From positions 21,414-85,413 of the forward strand of contig NZ_RYFG02000112.1 in NCBI RefSeq assembly GCF_003994235.2: a stretch of DNA of 64,000 bases, given 5' to 3'. Both the position numbers and the translations under genes were made by a program. The notes under the pieces are model-generated. The model saw only the letters and a list, made by a program, of their open reading frames with translations. It had not been told where the DNA came from and searched no databases. Below, one piece after another: positions 47,169-55,657 of the stretch (within the stretch, counting starts at the first letter, position 1; every line of letters starts with the position of its first letter). The DNA comes from Candidatus Methylobacter oryzae. Lineage in GTDB: Bacteria > Pseudomonadota > Gammaproteobacteria > Methylococcales > Methylomonadaceae.

Positions 47169-47623
47169 AGCCTGTGATCTTGGGGCAATCGCACCAAACT
47201 GAACCAATAATCGCCAATCTGCTGAATAGCTTTAATAAACTGCACCATATCGACAGGCTTGGTAATATAACTGGCAGCTCCAAGCTCATAGGAGCGAACC
47301 ACATCCTTTTCAACGTCGGAAGTCGTCAATACCACCACGGGAATGCTCTTGAAGCGCTGATCGGCTTTAATCGCCGCTAAAAACTCGCTGCCGTTCATCC
47401 GCGGCATGTTAAAGTCGAGAAAAATCAAATCAGGTCTCGGCGCATCGACATATTTTTCTGTGCGATTTAAAAAATCCAGCCCTTCCCGTCCGTCAACCAC
47501 ATGATGCAAGTGCGCCAGCACTTTGCCTTCTTTTAACGCCATTTTTACTAAATACGCGTCCGAGGGTTCATCCTCCAATAATAAAATCTCAACAAAATGG
47601 GAATTACCAGCTTCACTCATCAT
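47165..47623 (-). CDS. Single-domain response regulator (Rcp1-like)
   Basis: A 152-residue receiver domain without output domain. Seen: acidic pair in LLLEDEPSDAYLV, phospho-acceptor Asp in FLDFNMPRMNG, conserved VVVLTTSD and the Lys in YITKPVD. This is the type that partners phytochrome-like kinases. It lies 12 bp after the CHASE kinase and is translationally coupled to the GGDEF gene, so it may relay phosphate between them. Confidence 0.93.
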   Translation of the reverse strand: MMSEAGNSHFVEILLLEDEPSDAYLVKMALKEGKVLAHLHHVVDGREGLDFLNRTEKYVDAPRPDLIFLDFNMPRMNGSEFLAAIKADQRFKSIPVVVLTTSDVEKDVVRSYELGAASYITKPVDMVQFIKAIQQIGDYWFSLVRLPQDHRL

Positions 47624-47635
47624 TAAATCTCTTAC

Positions 47636-49786
47636 TCAGTGTTTTAGTGCCTGATTGTCTAAAACCGATAACTTTGACTCAGGCAAATCAAATACAACAG
47701 TAATGCCGCCGCCCGGCGTGTCCTGCAATATAACGGAACCGCCGCCGCTCTCGATAATCCGCCGGACAATGGCCAAGCCGATGCCCGTGGAATCTTGCTC
47801 GTCATGCACCTGCAAACGCTCAAATACGCCAAAAACGCGATCCTGGTATTCCGCCGGGATACCGATACCGTTATCCTCGACGCAATACAACGCTCGTCCC
47901 GCTCTCGATTCGCTATGAATCCGGATATGCGGCACACGCTCGGGATGACGGTAACAGAGGGCATTGTCCAACAAAATGCTGAAAATATCTTTCAACCGGG
48001 GAAGATCGAAATAAACGGGACAGACGCCATTGTAATCTACCTGGGCACCGGTTTCACGTATTAGCGGCGCCCGTCGTTCCAACAAATTAGAAATGACTTC
48101 GGCAACAGCAATACTTTCTGTTTTACTGCGCGGTTGGTCGGCAGCAAGATACAGTTGAATATCGCGCACCAGAGCACGTTGCCGCACCGCACTTTGCTCA
48201 ATAAAATGCAAAGACAACGCAATGTCGTCGTTTAACTGTTCTGTCGGCATATGCGTTCGTAAACGTTGTACAAAGCTTACCAATCGCCGCGCCGGCTCCT
48301 GCAAATGATGTGCGGCAATATGCGTAAACTGTTGCAATTCAGCGTGAGCGCGCGCCAGTTTATTCTCTACCTGCTTACGCTCGGTAATATCGAAACAGGA
48401 ACCGATATAACCAAGAAAGGTATCATCATCCGCATAGCGTGGAACACCGGTATCGATCAGCCACCGGTATTCGCCGTCATGGCGAAGCAGGCGATATTCC
48501 ATTGAAAAGCCGATTCGCCGATCAAACGCCCTCACATAAGTATCAAGACAACGCTGATAATCATCGGGATGCACGCCATCCGCCCAACCGTTGCCCTGTT
48601 CCTGCTCCAGGGTACGGCCGGTAAACTCCAGCCAGACTTTATTAAAGTAGTAACACAGCCTATCGGTACCGGACAGCCAGATCAGTACCGGCGCCGAATC
48701 CGCCATTAGCCGGAAACGCTGTTCACTCTCACGCAATTGCGCCGTCAACTGATAGGCCATTTTAGCGGCGTTGGCGCTCATATTAAGATACGAACGCAAC
48801 AGGAAGAACAACAACAAACTGGTGACCACCCCCGCTCCCAGGATGATCCGCATTTTGCTGTAATCTATACTGCTCTGCGTCCCGGCAATCCGCTCGAATT
48901 GCAATGTCCAGATCCTGCCGTTAAAGTCGGTCGCTATCTCCACAGTCGGCAAGGAATTGTCTGTCGCTACAGAAGATGTCTCCGCACTGTCATAAAGCAT
49001 ATTCTCCGCTTGCGTCGTGCTTCCGTCATAGACGCGCATACGCACATGCACCTTAGTGCCGCCTTCGTGGTTGGACACCAGCTTATCCAACAAATCCCCC
49101 ATACGAAAAGGACTGTATACCCAACCTAATAATGCGGCCCGATGCTGTTCAACAGTATCGCCAGGCAGCCCCTTCCGGTAAACCGGCACATACATCAAAG
49201 TGCCGGCTTGCTTGTCTTTATCCGTTTCCTGTACCAGAGTCACCTTAGCCGACAGAGTGGCTTTATTTTCATCCCGCGCCTGCTCCATGGCCGCACGACG
49301 TATCGGTTCGGAATACATGTCATAGCCAAAGGCGCGTAAGTTAGGTCCGCTGAACGGTTCCAGAAAAACGATGGCGGTATAATTGTCGCGTTGACCATCA
49401 GGCCGCACCGTATAGTCAGGAAAACCTTCAGCGCGTAGTCGCGCCTGGTGTGCAGCCAATTGCTCAGCCGGAATCCAGACAGAAAAACCCAAGCCCTGAA
49501 TACCGTTAAAGTGTTCATCGCTACGTAGGCGTGCGACAAAACGGCGCCATTCTTCACGTGTCACTCCTTCAGAGGCATCGAACATCGCGGCGGCGCTCAG
49601 CAATGTCTGCTTATGCGCATCAAGTCTTGACTCTACTGTTAAGCGGATTTCATCGCACTGAATCGCAAAATGGCGATACTCGTTCCGTTCCGTATCAAGC
49701 TTTATCGAATAGGCCGCCAAACCTGTTCCAAGCAGTCCAACCAGTAACGACAACCAAGGCAACACAGATCGCAAATAGTATTTCAT
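47636..49786 (-). CDS. CHASE-PAS sensor histidine kinase
   Basis: 716 residues in the inner membrane. One helix near the N terminus (about 8-27), a periplasmic CHASE sensor domain (about 75-300; YTAIVFLEPFSGPNLRAFGYDM is typical), a second helix (about 315-335), a PAS domain (about 355-480), a phytochrome-type HisKA (HHLQEPARRLVSF, second His the likely acceptor) and a HATPase domain (CVEDNGIGIP, STGIGLAIVRRI). CHASE domains bind small ligands such as cytokinin-like molecules; ligand here is unknown. Operon with the two response regulators downstream. Confidence 0.92.
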   Translation of the reverse strand: MKYYLRSVLPWLSLLVGLLGTGLAAYSIKLDTERNEYRHFAIQCDEIRLTVESRLDAHKQTLLSAAAMFDASEGVTREEWRRFVARLRSDEHFNGIQGLGFSVWIPAEQLAAHQARLRAEGFPDYTVRPDGQRDNYTAIVFLEPFSGPNLRAFGYDMYSEPIRRAAMEQARDENKATLSAKVTLVQETDKDKQAGTLMYVPVYRKGLPGDTVEQHRAALLGWVYSPFRMGDLLDKLVSNHEGGTKVHVRMRVYDGSTTQAENMLYDSAETSSVATDNSLPTVEIATDFNGRIWTLQFERIAGTQSSIDYSKMRIILGAGVVTSLLLFFLLRSYLNMSANAAKMAYQLTAQLRESEQRFRLMADSAPVLIWLSGTDRLCYYFNKVWLEFTGRTLEQEQGNGWADGVHPDDYQRCLDTYVRAFDRRIGFSMEYRLLRHDGEYRWLIDTGVPRYADDDTFLGYIGSCFDITERKQVENKLARAHAELQQFTHIAAHHLQEPARRLVSFVQRLRTHMPTEQLNDDIALSLHFIEQSAVRQRALVRDIQLYLAADQPRSKTESIAVAEVISNLLERRAPLIRETGAQVDYNGVCPVYFDLPRLKDIFSILLDNALCYRHPERVPHIRIHSESRAGRALYCVEDNGIGIPAEYQDRVFGVFERLQVHDEQDSTGIGLAIVRRIIESGGGSVILQDTPGGGITVVFDLPESKLSVLDNQALKH

Positions 49787-49881
49787 TATTATTTTTTATG
49801 CTTGCTTCCAAGCTCTCGATTTGCGTAAAAGAAAATGTTGTTGAACATGATTAATTGCCTTGCCGTGCAAAAGTGCCGGTA

Positions 49882-49993
49882 TTTATACCCAAAGGGCATA
49901 AGTTTCGTTTGAGCAGCCAAGCTGCTCAACTCAGCTTTATACCCAAAGGGCATAAGTAGGGTTTGAGCGGACAGGCTGCTCAACTCCGCTTTA
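49882..49993 (-). repeat. Family A tandem pair between the two kinase genes
   Basis: Copies 49882-49939 and 49936-49993, head to tail. The second copy carries AGTAGGGTTTGAGC in place of AGTTTCGTTTGAGC, a variant shared with the second copy at 56468. Bases 49980-49982 provide the TGA stop of the upstream kinase gene, whose last residues KRS are repeat-encoded. Confidence 0.95.
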
Positions 49994-52676
49994 AAAGCGG
50001 CAATTCAAACCAGAACGTACAGCCTTGTCCTTCGCCTGCCGACTCGACGCCAATGGTTCCATGATGATGCTCGACAATCTTACGGCACAAAGCCAAACCG
50101 ACGCCGGTACCTTCAAAACGGCTACGCGCCTGCAAGCGCGAAAACACCTTGAATAGGCGATCCATCTGTTTCGGCTCAATGCCGATGCCCTGGTCGCGTA
50201 CTTCTACCCGTAACGAGCCGGCACAAACTTCGCCATGAACATGAATTTGCGGCGGCTGGTTTTCTTCATGATATTTTAGTGCGTTGCCAATCAGGTTTTG
50301 CAGCAGACGCGTTAACTCATCGCGGCTGGCGAACAATTCGGGCCAATCCCCGCTTACTTTAATTTCACAGCCGTAACTGTTGATTTCGGGACCTAGAAAC
50401 GCCAGCGCTTCGTCTAAAGAGATTTTACTGCTAATCCGGGTTTTGGCCTCAGTTTTACGACCGACCCGGGAATAATCCAGCAGCGATAAAATCATCGCAT
50501 CCATACGCTTCGCGCCGTCCACCGCAAAATCAAGAAACTGTTGCGTTTCTTCATCGAGCCGTCCGCCTAGTGCGCTTTCAATTAAGGACAAATAGCTGGT
50601 CACCATGCGCAACGGCTGGCGCATATCGTGCGACACGGCATAAGCGAATTGTTCAAGCTCGGCATTCGAGCGGGTGAGTTCGTTTTCGACTTGTTTGCGC
50701 TGGGTAATATCGTACAGTATCGCTAAATTCATACCGGCGAAATCGTGCTGAATCGTCACCGCAGTCGCCAGCACGATCCTGATACTGTTGTCTTTACAGC
50801 GAATAGCCACTTCCATTGGCGGAAAGTCAGTCTGCTCCTGCTTGGCTTTTTCCAACGTCTCTTGCCAAGTCGTTTGAACCCAGTGCCGGTAATCCGGATC
50901 GGGATAAGCTTTCGGCCACCAATCCAGCAAAGAGGGAAGATCTTCCCTCGTGTAGCCGAAGGTTTGTACAAACGCCGAATTCAGGAAAGTAATGTTCAGT
51001 TGCTCATCATTCATCGCCATCGGTATCGGCGAAACTTCAATAATCGAGCGAAACTTTGCCTCACTGGCGATTAACTCGTTCTCCATGACTTTGCGCTCGG
51101 TAATATCGGTGGATATGCCGCATAATCCGTAAATACTGCCGTCTTCACGGCGCAAGGGCTGTTTGGCAGTGAAATAAGTACACGTAGTTCCGGTGTTTTT
51201 TTGATTATAAATATTTTCACTCGCTGTCGACTCGCCGAGTTCGATAACACGGATATCGTTTTGGCGCAACCTTGCCGACGTCGTCTCATCGAAAAAAGCG
51301 TTGTCAAATTTACCGATAATTTCCTCCAACGGTCTTCCAAACAGCTGCCGCACCGCTTTGTTAGCGTACTGATACTGATAATTGCAGTCCTTGATATAGA
51401 TATAGGCGTCAACATTATCGAGAATGGTGGCCAGTTTATTTTCGCTTTCGCGAACGGCTTCCTCAATCATTCTGCGCTCGGTAATATCGGTTACAAAACC
51501 ATGCCAAAGCACTGAACCGTCTTCTTCGCGCTGCGGCAAAGCATTGCCGAATAACCAACATTCCGTGCCATCGGAATGTCTAAGCCGGTATTCATTGCGC
51601 CACGGACTTAAATCATGCGCCGATGCCCAAATGGACGCTAGGTGCTGCTCTAAATCGTCAGGATGAACGACGGAAAATACTTTTGCAGCATCCTCAATGA
51701 CGTCTTCGGGGTCGATACGGTAAATATCACGCAGCACACCGCTGGCATAAGGAAGGCAGGAACTGCCGTCGCTACGCAAGCGAAATTGAAACACCACGCC
51801 GGGCAGCTGGGCCGCTATTTTGTGCAGTTTATCCAAAGCCTCTTGCTTCGCCGTTTCCGCCTGCTTGCGCGCGGAAATATCGCGGACATAAGCGCTAAAA
51901 AAATAATCGTCCTTTTCTCCCAGCGCGTCGACAGCCAGCTCTATCGGAAACTCCGAACCATCCGCACGTATAGCCGTGACTTCCAGACGCGTACCGATAA
52001 TGGCCGATACGCCGGTTTCCATAAATCTCGACAGACTTTGCCGATGCGATTCCTGATAAGCGGGCGGAATGATTAATTCGGTTATTTGGCATCCTAAAGC
52101 CTGTCCGCAGGAGTAACCGAAAATCTGTTCGGCTTGGCTATTCCAGCCTGTTACATTGCCGTCATGATCTATCGTGATAATGCCGTCCAGTGCCGAATCG
52201 AACAGCGATTGCGTACGCGCAACATTTCTCTGCAACTCGGCATTGGCAATACGTAGCGCTTCTTCCACCGTTTTTCTTCGCTGTATCTCGGCTTGCAGTT
52301 GCGCAGCGCTGGGCAAAAACAAGACTTTAGGAACAATCCATAACATCAGCATCGCGGTGGCTATTGAAAGAACCGCGGTAAGAACCTTAAACAAACCGTC
52401 CAGCCAATATAACGGTATCCATACGGTGACTGCCGATAATAGATGCGTAGTGCCGCAAGCAACAATAAAACCGGCAAACATGACAAGCAGCCAGGGATAA
52501 GGAACGTCTTTGCGCTTCTTGAGTAAATGGATCAGGATCAGCGGAATCGAATAATAGGCCAGCGTAATCAGCAAGTCCGAGATCACATTCAGCCAAAGTA
52601 ATAGCGGGCTCCACGACAGGCAATAACCATGAGGTATGAGGCCCTTAATGCCAAGAAAATCAATTAATGCTTGCAT
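49980..52676 (-). CDS. Ethylene-receptor-type sensor histidine kinase with four PAS domains
   Basis: 898 residues. The N terminus (1-118) has three membrane helices that match the ethylene-binding domain of plant ETR1: D34, Y41, P45, I71, C74 and H78 have the same mutual spacing as ETR1 D25, Y32, P36, I62, C65 and H69. C74 and H78 (CGTTH) are the Cu(I) ligands. Then four PAS/PAC units (about 150-273, 274-405, 406-530, 531-660), a phytochrome-type HisKA (H about 681 in SHDMRQPLRM) and HATPase (DQGIGIEP, GTGVGLALCRKI). It predicts a copper-dependent sensor of ethylene or a similar small molecule. No receiver is fused; the response regulators at 46-47.6 kb are candidate partners. The C-terminal KRS and stop come from a repeat. 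Confidence 0.94.
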   Translation of the reverse strand: MQALIDFLGIKGLIPHGYCLSWSPLLLWLNVISDLLITLAYYSIPLILIHLLKKRKDVPYPWLLVMFAGFIVACGTTHLLSAVTVWIPLYWLDGLFKVLTAVLSIATAMLMLWIVPKVLFLPSAAQLQAEIQRRKTVEEALRIANAELQRNVARTQSLFDSALDGIITIDHDGNVTGWNSQAEQIFGYSCGQALGCQITELIIPPAYQESHRQSLSRFMETGVSAIIGTRLEVTAIRADGSEFPIELAVDALGEKDDYFFSAYVRDISARKQAETAKQEALDKLHKIAAQLPGVVFQFRLRSDGSSCLPYASGVLRDIYRIDPEDVIEDAAKVFSVVHPDDLEQHLASIWASAHDLSPWRNEYRLRHSDGTECWLFGNALPQREEDGSVLWHGFVTDITERRMIEEAVRESENKLATILDNVDAYIYIKDCNYQYQYANKAVRQLFGRPLEEIIGKFDNAFFDETTSARLRQNDIRVIELGESTASENIYNQKNTGTTCTYFTAKQPLRREDGSIYGLCGISTDITERKVMENELIASEAKFRSIIEVSPIPMAMNDEQLNITFLNSAFVQTFGYTREDLPSLLDWWPKAYPDPDYRHWVQTTWQETLEKAKQEQTDFPPMEVAIRCKDNSIRIVLATAVTIQHDFAGMNLAILYDITQRKQVENELTRSNAELEQFAYAVSHDMRQPLRMVTSYLSLIESALGGRLDEETQQFLDFAVDGAKRMDAMILSLLDYSRVGRKTEAKTRISSKISLDEALAFLGPEINSYGCEIKVSGDWPELFASRDELTRLLQNLIGNALKYHEENQPPQIHVHGEVCAGSLRVEVRDQGIGIEPKQMDRLFKVFSRLQARSRFEGTGVGLALCRKIVEHHHGTIGVESAGEGQGCTFWFELPLLKRS

Positions 52677-53110
52677 TCAAATTAAATAGGTTAAAAATTT
52701 CGCGCCGTCGTCAACTAAATTCTGACCATGGTTTGAACTTTTATTAGCGGGCTGCTTGACCCGATAGGGTTGCTCTGTTTTTATTAAACTCGGCAAAGAC
52801 GAGAAAGTGTAATTACGTTGAGATGCTCCCTGCTCTGCCATAACGGCAATATTAAAGCCGCAGCAAAAAGTAATCAATTACTTACGTTAGTATCAGTCAA
52901 GACGGACACTTTGATATATACTTTATAACCGTCGTCCAATTATTATTTATACCCGGAGGACATAAGTTCCGTTTGAGCAGACAGGCCGCTCAACTCGGCT
53001 TTACACTGAAACTATACGGCCGGAATATAAAAACGCGGACCAACTACTTGCAGCACCCGAAACTAAATCAAATAGAATCAATCCATTATCTATAAAACAA
53101 TGGCATTTTC
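52677..53110. other. Intergenic region upstream of the ethylene-receptor-type kinase
   Basis: 434 bp between divergent genes. It contains one family A element (52946-53003). A minus-strand TTGACG (52709-52714) might be a -35, but no good -10 follows. A 66-codon frame (52677-52877, minus) has no features of a real gene. Nothing else is supported. Confidence 0.4.
52946..53003 (-). repeat. Family A element, single diverged copy
   Basis: 58 bp with several changes. The second hairpin (TTATGTCC with GGGTATAA) is kept through G-U pairs despite changes; the first (TTGAGCGG with CTGCTCAA on the minus strand, counted with one wobble or mismatch) is slightly weakened. Same orientation as all other copies in the window. 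Confidence 0.88.
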
Positions 53111-53452
53111 ATGATCGTTATTTTAGTAAATTTACCTGAAAATACTGATAAGAAAGACATAGAGGAATTTATCAGACCCGCTATTAAAGACGGCCATATG
53201 GGAAGTGTTGCAATAATGGTGCAAAAACATCCCAAAACTCACGAGGTTAAATATCACGGGCTGGTCAGATTAACACCCGACCCTGTTGCACAGCGTGCGA
53301 TAGAAATCCTCAAAAAAGAGCAAATAAACGGTAAGTATGTTGACGTGCATGAATATCGAGCCCGATATTGGCACAACGACCCGAGGATTATGAGTACTAG
53401 AGGCGCTCATTTACGCAATATGCGCAAAAGCGAGCGCAGGCAGTTTTTATAA
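53111..53452 (+). CDS. Small RRM-like protein of unknown function
   Basis: 113 residues. The pattern of a short first strand VILVNLP (RNP2-like), a helix (KDIEEFIRP), a strand with aromatic KYHGLVRL (RNP1-like), a helix (AQRAIEILKKEQ) and VDVHEYRAR fits an RNA-recognition-motif fold, and the C-terminal tail is strongly basic (RNMRKSERRQF). It may bind RNA; this is inference from pattern only. No signal peptide. It stands alone on the plus strand among minus-strand genes. Confidence 0.72.
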   Translation: MIVILVNLPENTDKKDIEEFIRPAIKDGHMGSVAIMVQKHPKTHEVKYHGLVRLTPDPVAQRAIEILKKEQINGKYVDVHEYRARYWHNDPRIMSTRGAHLRNMRKSERRQFL

Positions 53453-53506
53453 GTTTAAGCTGGCGAATCAGCGCCAGCAACACGCAGGCTTGATAGTTTC
53501 TCCTTA

Positions 53507-54016
53507 TCAATTCGCCCCTTTATAATTCCAAATTTGCAGCACGCTTAAGGTCGCCAGCATTAAAAAAGCCAGCAATGTCCATGCAGGCATGCTGAAGCCT
53601 AACATGGTCCAATCGACTTTCGCACAATCTCCGGTACCGCTCAGCATTAACTTGACGGTTTCAAATAAAGGGAAGTTTTGCAGTACATATTCCAGGCCGG
53701 GACCGCATTCCGGCACCTCATCCGCCGGTAAGTGCTGTATCCAGACATGCCGGGTTGAAATCGCCGCGCCGCATAAGGCCGTTATCGCGCCTGCAATCGC
53801 ATAAGCCGTGACGCCTTTTTGGCCCGGATTATGGATAGCGGCGCTTAAAAAAACCAAGCCGGTCAATAAAATCGCGATGCGCTGGGAAATACATAACGGG
53901 CAAGGGTCCAAGCCTTGAACGAACTGGAAATAAGCGCCCATCGACAATAAAAATACACAGCCGAGAAAACCCAGGAAAAACCAGACTCTCGAGTTAAACC
54001 TTAACAATTCCAACAT
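53507..54016 (-). CDS. dsbB: Disulfide bond formation protein DsbB
   Basis: Inner-membrane quinone reductase that reoxidises DsbA. The 169-residue product has four helices, the first periplasmic cysteine pair C39-C42 (CPLC) and the second pair C104 and C131, in the same places as E. coli DsbB (41, 44, 104, 130). DsbA is not in the window. It lies 14 bp after the CBS gene on the same strand. Confidence 0.96.
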   Translation of the reverse strand: MLELLRFNSRVWFFLGFLGCVFLLSMGAYFQFVQGLDPCPLCISQRIAILLTGLVFLSAAIHNPGQKGVTAYAIAGAITALCGAAISTRHVWIQHLPADEVPECGPGLEYVLQNFPLFETVKLMLSGTGDCAKVDWTMLGFSMPAWTLLAFLMLATLSVLQIWNYKGAN

Positions 54017-54030
54017 AACCTTCTGCCTTT

Positions 54031-54447
54031 TTAAACGTTAGTGACAAGCCTGTACATTCCATCCAACACCAGTGAGTTCGGACTGACCACACCGATAATT
54101 TTGTTATTTTCAATAACCGGCGCCCTAACTAGGTTATAGTCGGCAAATAAACGAGAGCAATAACGGATGTCCATGTCGGGATGCACTGAAATAACCGGTT
54201 TACTCATGATTTCGTACACGTTAACCCGGTCCGGCGCCCGGTCTTTGGCCAGCACGTAGCGTGCAATGTCTCCGGAGTTAATCATGCCGTATTCGTCATC
54301 GTCATGACGTTTATTAACGATCAACACCGAAGTTTTAAGCGATTTCATTTTTTTTAAGGCATCTTCTATCGTAGCAATGCCGTCGATAGTGGCGAAGTCG
54401 GCTTTCATCACATCTCTGACACGAATAATGGTGCGTGGCACAATCAT
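54031..54447 (-). CDS. CBS-pair protein
   Basis: 138 residues with two CBS motifs (about 10-65 and 75-132), each with the typical VRDVMKADFATI and YEIMSKPVISVHPDMDI openings. CBS pairs bind adenine nucleotides and often gate transporters. The start overlaps the P-II-like gene stop (ATGA). As the last gene of the DUF1538 operon it is a likely regulator of that transporter. Confidence 0.9.
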   Translation of the reverse strand: MIVPRTIIRVRDVMKADFATIDGIATIEDALKKMKSLKTSVLIVNKRHDDDEYGMINSGDIARYVLAKDRAPDRVNVYEIMSKPVISVHPDMDIRYCSRLFADYNLVRAPVIENNKIIGVVSPNSLVLDGMYRLVTNV

Positions 54448-54794
54448 ATTTTGTCCTCAAGTTCATGGGTTAAGAGTTCAACCTGATGCATGACGCCGAC
54501 AGCGTCTTCGACATCGATCTGAATCGCAATGCCGGTACCGGGTTTGTCATCGAATTGCGCGACCTTGGCGATAGCTTCGAGAATATGCCGGCTAAGATGT
54601 TCTTCGACCAGCAATAACAACACATCGCGCTGAGTTTCCAGAGTCAATCCGAAAAAAGTTTTCGACTGCTTCATGCCTTCGCCGCGCGCATTATTGACCA
54701 CGGTTGCGCCTTTAGCGCCGTTTTCGCGCGCAGTCTCAAGCACCAAGTCAGTCTTGTCGTCTTCGACAAATACGATAATTAATTTGAAATGCAT
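54444..54794 (-). CDS. P-II-like regulatory protein
   Basis: 116 residues with a GlnB-like ferredoxin fold: an opening LIIVFVEDDKTDLVLETARENGAKGATVV, a T-loop-like GEGMKQSKTFFG and the ending GTGIAIQIDVEDAVGV. It lacks the uridylylated Tyr context of true GlnB. It sits between the DUF1538 pair and the CBS protein, and is a probable nucleotide-sensing subunit of the transporter. Confidence 0.86.
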   Translation of the reverse strand: MHFKLIIVFVEDDKTDLVLETARENGAKGATVVNNARGEGMKQSKTFFGLTLETQRDVLLLLVEEHLSRHILEAIAKVAQFDDKPGTGIAIQIDVEDAVGVMHQVELLTHELEDKI

Positions 54795-54802
54795 GGTTGT
54801 CC

Positions 54803-55657
54803 TCAGGGTTTGGATAAAAGACTGCTTTTGCTAAGCCATTGCGCGATTTGCGCATAACCCAACACAGCAATAATCGGAAATAGACAGGCAAAGGCAATCA
54901 AGCCGAAGCCATCCAATAATGGGTTGCGGCCGGGCACGGCAGAGGCCAACCCCAAGCCCAGCGCGGTAACCAGCGGCACGGTAACCATCGACGTCGTTAC
55001 CGCACCCGAATCGTAGGCCAGGCCGATAATCAATTTAGGGGCGAACCGGGTTTGTATCATGACGATGATATAGCCTCCAATAATATATAAATAAAGCTCC
55101 GAACCTGTAACGATCCGGAAAGTGCCGAGAGCAAGGCCGAAACCCACGCCGATCGCGACAGAAATTCTTAATCCCCAGGCCTTAATCGTGCCGCCTGAAA
55201 TTTGTTCGGCTTTAAGGGCGACGGCGAGCAGGGAGGGCTCGGCCAACGCGGTTGCAAAGCCAATGCTGGCGGCAAAAATATAGACCCAGCCATAGGATTG
55301 CCAGGAGACGGCCTGAGCAACAGGATTAACGCCCAGAAATTCAGGCGTGGTCAACTGCGACGCCATCAAATTTCCCAGCGGAAACAAGGCCAGCTCCAGC
55401 CCTTCCAAAAAGAAAACAATACCCAGCAAAACATAGAAGAAACCGATAATAGTTTTTCTGGGATGGGGCAAAGGTTTGCGGATTACCAGCAGCTGAAAAC
55501 CGATAATAATGCCGACAATCGGTAAAATATCGCGGCAAGTTTCCAACAGCTTCAGCGCGAAATGCATTAACCAGTCGATCATGATGACGGCAACCGGAAA
55601 AAAATCGCGACCGGTTTCCAACAGCTCCAGAGTGAAATGCGTTAACCAGTCGATCAT
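54803..55657 (-). CDS. DUF1538 membrane protein, second subunit (UmpB-like)
   Basis: 284 residues with about seven helices. The pattern IGLAYDSGAVTTSMVTVPLVTALGLGLA is the DUF1538 signature. A related two-gene system (UmpAB) has been reported as a Na+(Li+,K+)/H+ antiporter. The first 50 residues are a tandem duplication of 25 residues (MIDWL-HF-LLET-RD pattern; 16 of 25 identical). The first ATG overlaps the stop of the preceding DUF1538 gene (ATGA); the second ATG at 55582 would give a protein of usual length. Confidence 0.88.
   Translation of the reverse strand: MIDWLTHFTLELLETGRDFFPVAVIMIDWLMHFALKLLETCRDILPIVGIIIGFQLLVIRKPLPHPRKTIIGFFYVLLGIVFFLEGLELALFPLGNLMASQLTTPEFLGVNPVAQAVSWQSYGWVYIFAASIGFATALAEPSLLAVALKAEQISGGTIKAWGLRISVAIGVGFGLALGTFRIVTGSELYLYIIGGYIIVMIQTRFAPKLIIGLAYDSGAVTTSMVTVPLVTALGLGLASAVPGRNPLLDGFGLIAFACLFPIIAVLGYAQIAQWLSKSSLLSKP

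Noticed and set aside
49789..49983. 64-codon reading frame between the two kinase genes
   Set aside because: Mostly the coding potential of the two family A repeats; no conserved protein features.
52677..52877. 66-codon frame directly upstream of the ethylene-receptor-type kinase
   Set aside because: No recognisable domain or ribosome site; lies where the kinase promoter is expected.
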